A stretch of 64,000 nt of DNA from positions 2,170,001 through 2,234,000 of the forward strand of contig NZ_CP119106.1 of the NCBI RefSeq assembly GCF_029643425.1, given 5' to 3'. The stretch's first letter is position 1. Each line of letters starts with the position of its first letter. The notes under the pieces are model-generated. The model saw nothing but the letters and a program-made list of their open reading frames with translations. It did no database searches and was not told where the DNA came from. Origin of the DNA: Isoptericola sp. AK164 (lineage in GTDB: Bacteria; Actinomycetota; Actinomycetes; Actinomycetales; Cellulomonadaceae). The translations under genes were made by a program, and so were the position numbers. This document shows, in pieces, positions 48,875-60,559 of this stretch.

Positions 48875-50014
48875 GTGCCTCGGACCCTCGTCGTCACCAA
48901 CGACTTCCCGCCGCGCCAGGGCGGCATCGAGACGTTCGTCCACGCGATGACCTCGCGCTTCGACCCCGACGACGTGGTCGTGTACACCTCCTCGACCCCG
49001 GGCCAGGCGGAGTACGACCGCACCCTGCCCCACCCCGTCGTCCGGGCACGGACCCGCATGCTGCTGCCGACCCCGGCGCGGACCCGCGAGGTCGCCCGGC
49101 TCGTGGACGCTCACGGGTGCGACACGGTCTGGTTCGGCGCCGCCGCGCCCCTGGGCCTCATGGCACCGGCGCTGCGGCGGCGCACGGCCGTGCGCCGGAT
49201 GGTGGCCACCACCCACGGCCACGAGCTGTGGTGGGCCCGCGTCCCCGGCACCCGGGCGGCCCTGCGCCGCATCGGCCGGTCCGTCGACCACCTCACCTAC
49301 CTCTCGGACCGCACCGTCGGGGTGCTGGCCGACGCCGTCGGCGCCGAGGCCGCCGCCCGTGCCGTGCGCCTCTCCCCCGGCGTCGACCCCTCGACCTTCG
49401 CCGGCACCGACCCCGCCGGCGGCCGCGCGGTCCGCGAGCGCCACGGCATCCCGGCCGACGCTCCCGTGGTGCTGTGCGCCGCCCGGCTGGTCGAGCGCAA
49501 GGGCCAGGACACCCTGGTGCGCGCCCTGCCCGCCGTGCTGCGCGAGATCCCCGACGCCCGGCTGCTCCTGGTCGGCGACGGTCCCGCCGCCGGCCGGCTG
49601 CGCCGTCTCGTGGACGAGCACGGCGTGTCCGACCACGTCGTCCTCGCCGGGGGGCACCCGCACGCGGCGATGCCGGCCTTCTACAGCGCTGCGGACGTGT
49701 TCGCCGGGCCGTCGCGCACCCGGCGCGGCGGGCTCGAGGTCGAGGGGCTCGGCATCGTCTACCTCGAGGCCCAGGCCGCCGGTCTGCCCGTCGTCGTGGG
49801 CGACTCCGGCGGGGCACCCGACGCGGTGCGCGACGGCGTCACCGGGTTCGTCGTCGACGGCACCGACCCGGACGACGTCGCGGCCCGTCTGGTCGAGCTC
49901 CTCGCGGACCCGGTGCGGAGCCGGCGGATGGGTGCCGCCGGGCCGGGCTGGGTCGAGGACGCCTGGACCTGGGACGAACGGTTCGAGATCCTGCACGGCC
50001 TCCTCACCGGGTGA
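48875..50014 (+). CDS. GT4-family glycosyltransferase (PimB-like)
   Basis: Retaining GT-B glycosyltransferase, 379 residues. It starts TLVVTNDFPPRQGGIETFVH, a block shared with phosphatidylinositol mannosyltransferase PimB and related enzymes. The nucleotide-sugar site is around LCAARLVERKGQDTLVRALP and LLLVGDGPAAGRL. The E-x7-E-like region is GGLEVEGLGIVYLEAQAAGL, followed by PVVVGDSGGAPDAV. A mannosyl transfer to PI-mannoside in the envelope is the best guess. GTG 48875 follows TAGCCT (48863-48868) by six bases. Divergent from holA. Confidence 0.88.
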   Translation: MPRTLVVTNDFPPRQGGIETFVHAMTSRFDPDDVVVYTSSTPGQAEYDRTLPHPVVRARTRMLLPTPARTREVARLVDAHGCDTVWFGAAAPLGLMAPALRRRTAVRRMVATTHGHELWWARVPGTRAALRRIGRSVDHLTYLSDRTVGVLADAVGAEAAARAVRLSPGVDPSTFAGTDPAGGRAVRERHGIPADAPVVLCAARLVERKGQDTLVRALPAVLREIPDARLLLVGDGPAAGRLRRLVDEHGVSDHVVLAGGHPHAAMPAFYSAADVFAGPSRTRRGGLEVEGLGIVYLEAQAAGLPVVVGDSGGAPDAVRDGVTGFVVDGTDPDDVAARLVELLADPVRSRRMGAAGPGWVEDAWTWDERFEILHGLLTG

Positions 50015-50087
50015 AGCGCGCCCGGCCGCCACGACCGCGCCGCGTGCCGCTGCGGCGCACGTCGGGGCGCCGTGCTTGCATGGCCCG

Positions 50088-52298
50088 GTGACCCCCTCCA
50101 CCACCGACGTCCCGCCGCTGCCGACGCCCCGCACCCGGCTCGTGGGCCGTGAGCAGGAGGTCCGCACCGTCCTCGACGCGGTGGACGCCTCGACCCAGGC
50201 GGTCGTGACGATCACCGGGATCGGCGGCAGCGGCAAGACGACGCTCGCCACCGAGATCCTCCGGCACCTCACCGTCCAGTTCGCCCGCCGCTGGTTCGTC
50301 GACCTGACCCGTCTCGACCGTGCCGAGGACCTGGCGGGGCACGTGTGCCACCGGCTCGGCGTGCGCCGCGGGACGACGGGGCCGCTCGCGGTCCTCGAGG
50401 AGGAGCTCGGTCGGGCGCCCGCCCTGCTCGTGCTCGACAACTGCGAGCACCTGCTCGACGCCGTGGCCGAGCTGGTCGGCTCCCTGAGCGCCACGTGCCC
50501 GGAGCTGACCGTGCTGGCCACCAGTCGTCGTCCCCTCGACGTCCCGGCCGAGCGCACCGTCGCGCTCGGGCCGCTGCCCGTCACCGGGCCCGACGGGGGC
50601 CCGGGTGCCGCGGTCGAGCTGCTCGTCGAGCGCGCCCGGACGGCGGGTGCGGACCTGTCCGCCGACGACGTCGCCCCGGACGGCCCGACCGCGGCGCACC
50701 TGGCCGCGGTCTGCCGCCGGCTGGACGGCCTGCCGCTGCCGATCGTGCTGGCCGCGACGCACCTGCGCACGATGCATCCCGCCGAGCTGGCCGAACGGGT
50801 GGAGCGCGACCTGACCCTGCCGGCGATGCGGGGCGGGGCGGACCACCAGCGCACCATGGCGGCGTCGATCGACTGGAGCCTCGACCTGCTGGCGACCTCG
50901 CACCGGGACCTCCTGCTGCGCGCCGGGGTGTTCGTCGGCGCCTTCGACGCCGACGACTGCCGTGCCGTGTGCCGCCCGGACGGCACGCCGGAGGAGGTCG
51001 ACGACGGGCTGCGCGAGCTGGTGGAGCACTCGCTGCTGACGGCCGACACCTCGGCGGCGCCGACGCGCTACCGGATGCTCGCCGTGGTGCGCGAGCACGC
51101 CCGACGCCGCCTCGGCGCCGGTCCGACGGACCGGCTGGCCGTCGCCCACCGTGTCCACCTGACGACGACGATCGGCGTCACGCCGTCGAGCTCGCCGTTC
51201 TACACACCGGCCGACGTGGCCCGGCTGGAGGTCGTCCACGACGACGCGGTGGCGGCGCTGGACCGGGCCGTCCGAGACGAGGACGCCGCGGCCGTCGTCG
51301 GTCTGCTCATGGCGCTGATGCGGTTCTGGCGCGTCACGGGCCGGATCCGGTTCGGGCTGGACCACGCCGCCCGGGCCTCGGTCGGGCTGGACGGGTTCGG
51401 CCTGGCGGTCGTGCACCTCGTCCGCGCCGACCTGGAGCGACTGCTCGGGCTTCTCGACGACGCCGACGAGCACGTGCGGGCCGGGCTGGCGATCGTCCGG
51501 GCCGGGGGTGCGGCCACGGCGCACGCCCTGCCCACCGGGCTGGGGATCCGCGGCGACCTCCTGTCCGCGCGGGGCCGGCACGACGACGCCCTCGCGCTGT
51601 ACGACGAGATCCGTGCGCTGTACGACCCCGTGGACCGTCCGCAGCTGCACGGCGTCTGGTGCGCGAACGTCGGCGGGATCCTCCTCGCCGCGGGGCGCGA
51701 CGCGGAGGCCGAGCCCCGGCTGCTCGAGGCGCGCCGCGTCCTGGGCGGGCAGCCCCCGGTCTGGCTCGCCGGACGCGTGCACGGCCACCTGGGCACGCTG
51801 GCCCGCCGGGCCGGGGACCTCGACGCCGCCCGCGAGCTGGTGCTGGCCGGGCTGGACGAGCTGGCACCGTTCGGCGCGCTGGCCGAGGCAGCCCCGCTGG
51901 TCGACGAGCTCGCCGCCGTCCTGCGGGCGGACGGGCGCCCCCGGGACGCGGAGGAGTGCGCCCGCGCGGCGGCGTCGATGCGCCGCCGCGTCGGGTCGAC
52001 GAGCGCCCGGCACGACGGTCCGGGCGAGCACGGACCGGACGTCGCCGACGTGACCGCGCTGGTGCGGGACGTCCGCACCGCCCCGGCGCCGGCCGACGCG
52101 CTCACGGCGCGCGAGCGCGAGGTGGCCGACCTGGTCGCCGAGGGCCTGACGAACCCGCAGATCGCCCGACGGCTGGTCATCTCTCCGGGCACGGCACGCA
52201 CCCACGTCGAACGCATCCGCACCAAGCTCGGGGTGTCCTCCCGGGTGCACGTCGCACGCTGGGTGCTCGAGAGATACGTCGATCGACGGACGCGCTGA
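50088..52298 (+). CDS. NTPase-LuxR transcriptional regulator
   Basis: A 736-residue STAND-type regulator. The N-terminal NB-ARC-like ATPase has Walker A GIGGSGKTT (about 42-50) and Walker B ALLVLDNCEHLLDAV. The winged-helix arm contains MAASIDWSLDLLATSHRDLL, and a TPR-like middle part follows (about 380-640). The C-terminal LuxR domain reads LTAREREVADLVAEGLTNPQ, then VISPGTARTHVERIRTKLGV. It differs from the LAL protein at 33229 in ATPase subtype. The GTG start at 50088 is supported by the canonical N-terminus; no clear ribosome site precedes it. It is downstream of, and codirectional with, the glycosyltransferase. Confidence 0.92.
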   Translation: MTPSTTDVPPLPTPRTRLVGREQEVRTVLDAVDASTQAVVTITGIGGSGKTTLATEILRHLTVQFARRWFVDLTRLDRAEDLAGHVCHRLGVRRGTTGPLAVLEEELGRAPALLVLDNCEHLLDAVAELVGSLSATCPELTVLATSRRPLDVPAERTVALGPLPVTGPDGGPGAAVELLVERARTAGADLSADDVAPDGPTAAHLAAVCRRLDGLPLPIVLAATHLRTMHPAELAERVERDLTLPAMRGGADHQRTMAASIDWSLDLLATSHRDLLLRAGVFVGAFDADDCRAVCRPDGTPEEVDDGLRELVEHSLLTADTSAAPTRYRMLAVVREHARRRLGAGPTDRLAVAHRVHLTTTIGVTPSSSPFYTPADVARLEVVHDDAVAALDRAVRDEDAAAVVGLLMALMRFWRVTGRIRFGLDHAARASVGLDGFGLAVVHLVRADLERLLGLLDDADEHVRAGLAIVRAGGAATAHALPTGLGIRGDLLSARGRHDDALALYDEIRALYDPVDRPQLHGVWCANVGGILLAAGRDAEAEPRLLEARRVLGGQPPVWLAGRVHGHLGTLARRAGDLDAARELVLAGLDELAPFGALAEAAPLVDELAAVLRADGRPRDAEECARAAASMRRRVGSTSARHDGPGEHGPDVADVTALVRDVRTAPAPADALTAREREVADLVAEGLTNPQIARRLVISPGTARTHVERIRTKLGVSSRVHVARWVLERYVDRRTR

Positions 52299-52392
52299 GC
52301 GGCCGCCGCCCACCAGGATGGGCGCAGGTCCCCCGGCTTCCTCGAGACGGCGCCGCGGGGACGGGGTCGTCTCCCCCACGACCTCTGATGCG

Positions 52393-52424
52393 CCGGTGGC
52401 GCCGGCTCCGGCCGGTGCCACCGG
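52393..52424. terminator. Intrinsic terminator between LuxR regulator and comEC
   Basis: A 14-bp stem (CCGGTGGC outer arm with GCCGGC inner arm, one G-U pair) and a four-base loop, between the convergent LuxR regulator (+) and comEC (-). Confidence 0.75.
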
Positions 52425-52437
52425 TGTCCCCCCAGGA

Positions 52438-54885
52438 TCAGCCGGCGCATGCCAGGGCCAGGCCTCCCGCCCGCACGGACAGCGAGGCCGTGCCGCACCG
52501 GTCGGTGCGCACCACCTCGGACCCGACCGCGCGATACAGGTCCAGCGCGGTCCGGGTGGGATGGCCGTAGTCGTTCTGCCCCACCGAGACCAGGACGACC
52601 CCGGGGGCCAGCCGCCGCGCCAGGTCGGCCGACTGCGCGGCCGACCCGTGGTGGGCCATCTTGACGACCTCGACGGCACCGTCGGGATACCCGCCGGCGG
52701 CCAGGTCCGCGGCGAGGCGCTCCTGCCCCGGCTCCTCCAGGTCACCCAGCGCCACGACGTCGACCCCGGCGGCCGTGCGCAGGGCGATCGCGACGCTGGC
52801 CTCGTTGGCCCCGCCGGCCCCGGCGTCGGCGCCGAGCACCGTCCAGGCCACGTCGCCCGCCGTGCCCTGACGGGCGGCCGCGGCCACCTCGACGGGCACC
52901 TCGTGCCGGGCCAGCGCGACCCGGGTCCGGCGGGCGGCGTCCGCCGGGTCGTCGAGGGGCGAGACGAGGGCCGCCACGACGGTCCGACCCGCCAGCACGC
53001 CCTCCAGACCGCCGACGTGGTCGGCGTGGAAGTGGCTCAGGACCAGCAGGTCGACGCGGTCCACGCCGAGCCGTCGCAGGCACCGTGCGGCACCGTCCCC
53101 GGGCGGTCCGACGTCGACCACGACGGCCGCACGCGGCCCGCTGCGCACGACCAGCGCGTCGCCCTGTCCGACGTCGCACGCGGCCACCTGCCAGTCGGGC
53201 GGGACGCCGGCCGCCGGCCCGGTGCGTGGCGCGACGACGAGCACCGTCCCGAGCGCCACCCCGAGGACCGTGACGAGGACGACGGCACCCGCCGTCGCCG
53301 CGCCCCCGGGCCTCCGGACCCGCCCGCCGCGGGCGCCGGGAGACCGGCGTGACCGGTGCGCGCGACGCACCCGGCGCCGCAGGGCCGACAACCGGTCGGC
53401 CGGTGCCCGGCCCACCGGCCAGCCCCGCCCCGGGGGCCGCCGCAGCACGAACGTGAGCACGACGGCGGTCGCGAGGGCGAGCAGCACCGCGCCGCCCGGT
53501 CCGGCGAGCCAGGGCAGGCGTGCCCCGGGCAGCGCCGCGGCGGTGGTGGCGACGGTCGCGATCCAGCCGGTCGGGATCCCGGCCAGCCACGCCACGGCAC
53601 CGGCAGCACCGGGGGCCCACGGCGCCGCGAGCGTGGCCACCAGCCCCAGGACGGTCGCCGGGACGAGGGCCGGGGCGGCGAGGAGGTTCGCGAGCACGGC
53701 GGTGGACGGCAGCGCCGGGTCCAGCAGGATCAGCACCGGGCCGCACGCCGCCTGGGCGGCCAGGGGGACCGCCAGCGCGAACGCGAGACTCCGTCCGCAC
53801 CACGGGGCCAGGCGCCGCGACAGCGGCCCGGTCAGCAGAACGATCCCGGCCGTGGCGGCGCAGGACAGCGCGAACCCGAACGAGCGGGCCTGCCACGGGT
53901 CGACGACGAGCAGCACCGTGGCGGCGGTCGCCAGCGCCGGGAACCCGGCCGCGGGGCGGCCCAGGACCAGGGCGACCAGCGTCACGGCGCAGGTCCAGGC
54001 GGCCCGGAGCACGCTCGGCTCGGGACGCACCAGGAGCACGAACCCGACGCCGACCGCCGCCAGCAGCCCGACGCGGACCGCGGGCGGGGCCCGCAGCGCC
54101 ACGCACGCGGCGCCGGCGGCCGTGAGCACGATGGCGAAGTGGCTGCCCGAGACGGCCGTGACGTGGGTCAGGCCGGCGACGCGCAACGCGTCCTCGAGCT
54201 CGGCCGGCACGCGGGAGGTGTCCCCGACGGCGGCTCCGGGCACCAGGCCGCGCGCCTGGTCGGACAACCCGTCGGTGACGTCGAGCAGGGCGGTGCGCAG
54301 GGTGTGGGTCACCCGGCCGGACGGACCCGGCGGCGCGCTCTCGGCCACGGGGGTCGTCGCCCGCCCGGCGGCCACGACCCCCGCGCCGAAGGACGGCGGG
54401 GCCAGCCGGACCCGCGGGCGCACCGCGGCCCCGAAGCGGGGCGGGTCCCCCGGGGCCGTGACCAGGACGTGCCCGACGGCGGCGGAACGCACGCCCCGCG
54501 CGACGACCGTGTCGACGGCGAGCACCCACCGGGAACCGTCCCCGTGCACCGCCGCACGGGCCGAGGAGACCACGCGCCCGTCGACGGTGGCGGTCGCGCC
54601 GTCCTCGGCGAGCCCGGCCAGCGGACCCCGCGCCGCGGTCTGCACCGCCACCGAGGCCGCGACGGCGACGAGGCACGCCGCCACCAGCGCCCCGTGCGCG
54701 ACCACCGGACCGACCGGGCCGCCGCGCCGTCGGACGCCGGCAGCGGCCGCCGCCGCGCACCCCAGCGCCACGAGGGCCCCGACGACCGTCAGCGGACGGG
54801 CCGCCGCGGTCCACGGACCCGTCAGGGTCCACGCGACGACCCACGCCGTGGCCACGACCGGCACGAGGCGCAGGTCCGGGCTCAC
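52438..54885 (-). CDS. comEC: DNA internalization protein ComEC/Rec2
   Basis: Membrane channel for single-stranded DNA uptake in competence. The 815 residues have an N-terminal DUF4131 part (about 1-190) and a multi-helix Competence domain (about 220-500; GLTHVTAVSGSHFAIVLTA, PSVLRAAWTCAVTLVALVLG). The C-terminal metallo-beta-lactamase-like nuclease domain (about 560-815) contains DVGQGDALVV, SHFHADHVGG and KMAHHGSAAQS. Metal-binding His and Asp residues are intact, suggesting a working protein. GTG 54885 overlaps the comEA stop by four bases. Confidence 0.93.
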   Translation of the reverse strand: MSPDLRLVPVVATAWVVAWTLTGPWTAAARPLTVVGALVALGCAAAAAAGVRRRGGPVGPVVAHGALVAACLVAVAASVAVQTAARGPLAGLAEDGATATVDGRVVSSARAAVHGDGSRWVLAVDTVVARGVRSAAVGHVLVTAPGDPPRFGAAVRPRVRLAPPSFGAGVVAAGRATTPVAESAPPGPSGRVTHTLRTALLDVTDGLSDQARGLVPGAAVGDTSRVPAELEDALRVAGLTHVTAVSGSHFAIVLTAAGAACVALRAPPAVRVGLLAAVGVGFVLLVRPEPSVLRAAWTCAVTLVALVLGRPAAGFPALATAATVLLVVDPWQARSFGFALSCAATAGIVLLTGPLSRRLAPWCGRSLAFALAVPLAAQAACGPVLILLDPALPSTAVLANLLAAPALVPATVLGLVATLAAPWAPGAAGAVAWLAGIPTGWIATVATTAAALPGARLPWLAGPGGAVLLALATAVVLTFVLRRPPGRGWPVGRAPADRLSALRRRVRRAHRSRRSPGARGGRVRRPGGAATAGAVVLVTVLGVALGTVLVVAPRTGPAAGVPPDWQVAACDVGQGDALVVRSGPRAAVVVDVGPPGDGAARCLRRLGVDRVDLLVLSHFHADHVGGLEGVLAGRTVVAALVSPLDDPADAARRTRVALARHEVPVEVAAAARQGTAGDVAWTVLGADAGAGGANEASVAIALRTAAGVDVVALGDLEEPGQERLAADLAAGGYPDGAVEVVKMAHHGSAAQSADLARRLAPGVVLVSVGQNDYGHPTRTALDLYRAVGSEVVRTDRCGTASLSVRAGGLALACAG

Positions 54886-55808
54886 AGCACCACGAGGTCG
54901 CGCAGGTCCTCCAGGAGCACCGGGCCGATGCCGGACACCTCGGCGAGCTCGTCGAACCGGGTGAAGGGCCCGTGCTCGTCACGCCAGGCGACGATCCGGT
55001 CGGCGAGGACCGGGCCAACGCCGGGCAGCGCCGTCAGCGCCGTGGCGTCCGCGGCGTTCAGCGGCACGGGGGCGACGGCTTCGGCCCCCGCCGCCGTCCC
55101 TGCGGGCGGTGCCGCCACGCGCGGCTCCTCCCCGGGCGCCGGCACGTGCACCTGCTCGCCGTCCACGACGGAACGGGCCAGGTTCAGGGCGGTCAGGTCC
55201 GCCGTGCCCGTGGCACCGCCGGCGGCCTCGACCGCGTCGGCCACCCGGGCCCCGGTCGGCACGGTGACCAGGCCGGGGTCGGCGACCTGGCCGATGACGT
55301 GCACCACCACACCCCTGCCCGTCGCCGAGCCGCCCGAGCCGCCCGGGCCGGCTCCGGGGCTCGCCGGCCCGGGCGGGGTCCCGGCCGGTGCGGGGTCGAC
55401 CGATACGGGGCCGCCCGAGGCGGGGCCGCCCGGAGCGGGGTCCGTCGGTGCGCCGCCGACGGGCACCCCCAGCGGCGCCACGTCCTGACGGGGCCAGAGC
55501 GCGACACCTCCCACGACGAGCCCGAGGGCCAGCAGGACGACGGCGGCCGCGGTGGCGACCGGTCCGGCCAGCGCCCACCGGCGACGGCCCCCGTCCGGCG
55601 CGTCGTCCACCGGGTGGCCGTGCGCGGCGCTGTAGGCCGCGGCGACGTGGCCGCCGGAACGCCGAGCGCGCAACCGCTCGACGAGCTCGTCGGGGCCGTC
55701 GTCGTCCGTGGGAGTGGCGAGCGCGGCGCGCAGGGCCTCCAGACGTCCCCCGACGGGGTCGTCCGTGGCGTCCGGGGGCTCGGTCGGGTGGTGGTGTGCC
55801 GTGGTCAC
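54882..55808 (-). CDS. comEA: Competence DNA receptor ComEA
   Basis: Membrane-anchored DNA-binding protein delivering DNA to ComEC. The 308 residues have a cytosolic N-terminus, one membrane helix (GPVATAAAVVLLALGLVVGG), a Pro/Gly/Ala-rich linker and an SLBB domain (VVVHVIGQVADPGLVTVPTG). Two helix-hairpin-helix motifs close it: LTALPGVGPVLADRIVAWRD and LAEVSGIGPVLLEDLRDL. GTG 55808 follows TAGCGT (55820-55815) by six bases. Confidence 0.93.
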   Translation of the reverse strand: MTTAHHHPTEPPDATDDPVGGRLEALRAALATPTDDDGPDELVERLRARRSGGHVAAAYSAAHGHPVDDAPDGGRRRWALAGPVATAAAVVLLALGLVVGGVALWPRQDVAPLGVPVGGAPTDPAPGGPASGGPVSVDPAPAGTPPGPASPGAGPGGSGGSATGRGVVVHVIGQVADPGLVTVPTGARVADAVEAAGGATGTADLTALNLARSVVDGEQVHVPAPGEEPRVAAPPAGTAAGAEAVAPVPLNAADATALTALPGVGPVLADRIVAWRDEHGPFTRFDELAEVSGIGPVLLEDLRDLVVL

Positions 55809-55899
55809 GCGGCGACGCTAGGGCGCTCCCGCCGTCGGCCGCCGGGCCCGGCCCGTGCGGTGGTGGACGCGCGCCCCTGGGGGTGACGCACGCCGCGCG

Positions 55900-56811
55900 C
55901 TACCAGGGGCCGCCGGGCTCCAGGTCGTGCACGTGCCCGCCCCGGTCGACGACCACGACGGCCAGCGCCCCGGGTCCGACGTGCGCGCCGAGGACGGCGC
56001 TGACGGGGGTCACCACCGGGGTGAACCCCAGGCGCCCCGCCAGGGCGTCGGCGACCTCGGCCGCCTGGTCGGGCGCGCCGAGATGGTGCACCGCCACCGC
56101 GGGACGGGTCGCCGTGCGGACCTGCTCCAGCGCGATCGCCACCAGCCGGGCCACGGAGGCCCGCCGGGTGCGCACCCGCTGGACGAGGTCGATCCCGCCG
56201 TCGTCCAGGGCGAGGATGGGCCGCACGCCCAGCGCCGTGCCCAGCGCGGCGGCCGGGGCGGAGAGCCGCCCGCCGCGACGCAGGTGGTCCAGGGAATCCA
56301 CGAGGAAGGTCGTGCGCGCCGAGGCGGCGACCTCGGCCGCGCGGCGCGCCACGTGGGCCGCGTCGCACCCGGCGGCGGCGCAGCGGGCGGCCTCGTCGGC
56401 CGCGAAGCCGAGACCCATCGCCGCGGTGCGGGAGTCCACGACGCGTACCGGCAGCATGGCACGCTGCCCGGCCCGCTCGGCGGTCTCCACCGTGCCCGAC
56501 AGCTTCCCGGACAGGTGCACCGAGACCACGGCACGGGCCCCCTGGGCAGCCAGGTCGCCGTAGGCGGCGGTGAGCTCGGCCGTCGTCGGCTGCGACGTGG
56601 TCAGCCGCTCCCCGGCGGCGATCCGCTCGGCCACGTCCGCCGGCCGGACGTCCAGGCCCTCGCGCAGCTCCGTGTCGTCCGTCACCACGTGCAGGGGGAC
56701 GACGACGGGCGCCAGCTCCCGGGGCAGCAGGACGTCGGCGGGCAGGTCTCCTGGGCCGGGCAGGCAGGCGGTCGAGTCGGTCACGACGCGGACGGCCGGT
56801 AGGTCACGCAT
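55900..56811 (-). CDS. DegV-family fatty-acid-binding protein
   Basis: A 303-residue DegV protein; family members bind a fatty acid and serve fatty-acid kinase systems. It starts VRVVTDSTACLPG, followed by TSQPTTAELTAAYGDL, VVSVHLSGKLSGTVETAERA and FLVDSLDHLRRGGRLSAPAA. The conserved Thr and Ser lid residues are present. ATG 56811 is preferred; TACACT (about 56826-56821) is a possible -10, and GTG 56838 would add nine residues. No FakA partner is in the window. Confidence 0.9.
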   Translation of the reverse strand: MRDLPAVRVVTDSTACLPGPGDLPADVLLPRELAPVVVPLHVVTDDTELREGLDVRPADVAERIAAGERLTTSQPTTAELTAAYGDLAAQGARAVVSVHLSGKLSGTVETAERAGQRAMLPVRVVDSRTAAMGLGFAADEAARCAAAGCDAAHVARRAAEVAASARTTFLVDSLDHLRRGGRLSAPAAALGTALGVRPILALDDGGIDLVQRVRTRRASVARLVAIALEQVRTATRPAVAVHHLGAPDQAAEVADALAGRLGFTPVVTPVSAVLGAHVGPGALAVVVVDRGGHVHDLEPGGPW

Positions 56812-56897
56812 GTCGCCACGAGTGTAGCCACCCGGCACCGCCCGGTCGCGCCGGACCCGGATCGCATCCGACGGCGCGACGCGATAGCGTGCCGCCC

Positions 56898-57053
56898 ATG
56901 CCCGACGACGTCCCGTCCGCCGCTCCCGAGGCGGCCCGGGCAGGGGCGCTCGTCACGGTCGGCGAGGCCACCACGGGTGCGGAAGGAAGGTACGTGGCGC
57001 GACGTGCCCGACACCACCGCACCGGCCACCGGCACGATCCCCGCGCGGGATGA
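56898..57053 (+). CDS. Possible small protein
   Basis: A 51-residue ORF, MPDDVPSAAPEAARAGALVT followed by VGEATTGAEG and an Arg/His-rich end. TAGCGT (56885-56890) lies seven bases before ATG 56898 and a strong terminator begins five bases after its stop, which favours a real transcription unit. I recognise no family, and the C-terminal His/Arg run looks unlike a folded domain. It could also be the remnant of a longer gene. Confidence 0.4.
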   Translation: MPDDVPSAAPEAARAGALVTVGEATTGAEGRYVARRARHHRTGHRHDPRAG

Positions 57054-57057
57054 GTCC

Positions 57058-57094
57058 GCCGTCGGGCGCCGGACGGGTTCCGGTGCCCGACGGC
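57058..57094. terminator. Intrinsic terminator between small ORF and glgP
   Basis: A 15-bp stem with one G-U pair (GCCGTCGGGCGCCGG / CCGGTGCCCGACGGC) and the seven-base loop ACGGGTT. It lies 11 bases beyond the glgP stop and five after the small ORF stop, so it can serve both directions. Confidence 0.82.
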
Positions 57095-57104
57095 GGCACG
57101 ACGC

Positions 57105-59582
<2,478 letters not shown>

Positions 59583-59764
59583 ACGAGCGACACTACCCAT
59601 GCCGTCGGCCGGTGTCCTCGCAGAGCCGCGACCGACCCCGGAACGTCACCTGCGCGAACCACGGACGTCACATGGTGCGCGGGGCGCGCCGCCCGTCCCG
59701 GTCGGACCCGGGATGCCGCTAGAGTCCTGGTCATCCCGCCGCCGTGACCTTGGAGCACCCCCCG

Positions 59765-60547
59765 ATGAGCCCCTTCCTCCCTGCCGTCTCGCGACGTGTC
59801 CTAGGCCTCCTGCTGAGCCTCGTCGTCGCGCTGGCCGGGACGGTCGTCGCCGCTCCCGCCGCGACGGCGGCCGACACGACCCCGCCCACGAAGCCCGAGA
59901 TCACGCTCGAGCGCTGGCAGCGCCCGAAGGAGCCGGACTTCTCGGGCTACTGGCTGTGGAAGCCGCGCGCGACCTGGTCCGCCGCCCAGGACAGCCACGG
60001 GGTCACCGGGTACCACGTTCAGCTGCGGTTCCCGGGCGGTCGCTGGCACACACCGGCGCGGGGCAGGTGGCGCTCTCCCGACAAGCGCCACTACCGCGTC
60101 CAGCTCGAGCCCGGTCACCAGGCCTGCTTCCGCGTCCGGGCCCGCGACGCCGCCGGGAACGTGAGCCGGTGGTCGAAGCGGCGGTGCACCGCCGCGCCGC
60201 TGACGCCGCTGATGGACTTCCAGAGCACCGCGCTGGTGCAGGACAACGGTGCGTCGACCCATGAGTACGCCTACCTCAGCACCGAGGTGGGGCCGACCAG
60301 GACCGAGGCGAAGTTCACGGACGTCCGCGGTGTCCGCCTCCGGGTGCGCACCGGCCCGAAGGCCGGGCGCGCCACGGTGTACGTCGGACGCCAGCGCCTC
60401 GGCACGATCGACGCCCGCGCCTCGACCGGCAAGTGGCGCACGATCAAGATCCGCATCCCCCGTGAGGACGCCCACAGCGGCCGCATCCGCTTCGTGCCAC
60501 GCACGAAGGCCCCCGTCAAGGTCCGGTTCGTCTGGCCGATCAGCTGA
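59765..60547 (+). CDS. Secreted FN3-like protein of unknown function
   Basis: A 260-residue exported protein. A signal peptide (about 1-35; RRVLGLLLSLVVALAGTVVA then APAATAADT) precedes a fibronectin-type-III-like domain with the hallmark CFRVRARDAAGNVSRWSKRR. The C-terminal beta-rich domain (about 160-260) contains GVRLRVRTGPKAGRATVYVG and ends KVRFVWPIS. ATG 59765 has GGAG nine bases upstream. A TAGAGT hexamer at 59720-59725 may be its -10. No catalytic motif is visible. It is convergent with jetC, with a 12-base gap. Confidence 0.82.
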   Translation: MSPFLPAVSRRVLGLLLSLVVALAGTVVAAPAATAADTTPPTKPEITLERWQRPKEPDFSGYWLWKPRATWSAAQDSHGVTGYHVQLRFPGGRWHTPARGRWRSPDKRHYRVQLEPGHQACFRVRARDAAGNVSRWSKRRCTAAPLTPLMDFQSTALVQDNGASTHEYAYLSTEVGPTRTEAKFTDVRGVRLRVRTGPKAGRATVYVGRQRLGTIDARASTGKWRTIKIRIPREDAHSGRIRFVPRTKAPVKVRFVWPIS

Positions 60548-60559
60548 GGGGCCCGCGGC

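Noticed and set aside
50076-50081. TTGCAT as a leaderless -10 for the LuxR regulator at 50088
   Set aside because: Spacing is right but the hexamer lacks the TA/CA start and is the weakest of the set, so it was left out of the leaderless list.
47783-51049. Extended 1088-residue reading of holA
   Set aside because: The part beyond 48796 runs antisense through the glycosyltransferase and LuxR genes and lacks HolA similarity; a leaderless start fits at 48796.
59744-59764. GTG 59744 as the start of the secreted protein
   Set aside because: It would add seven residues before the signal peptide; ATG 59765 has a GGAG site at proper distance.
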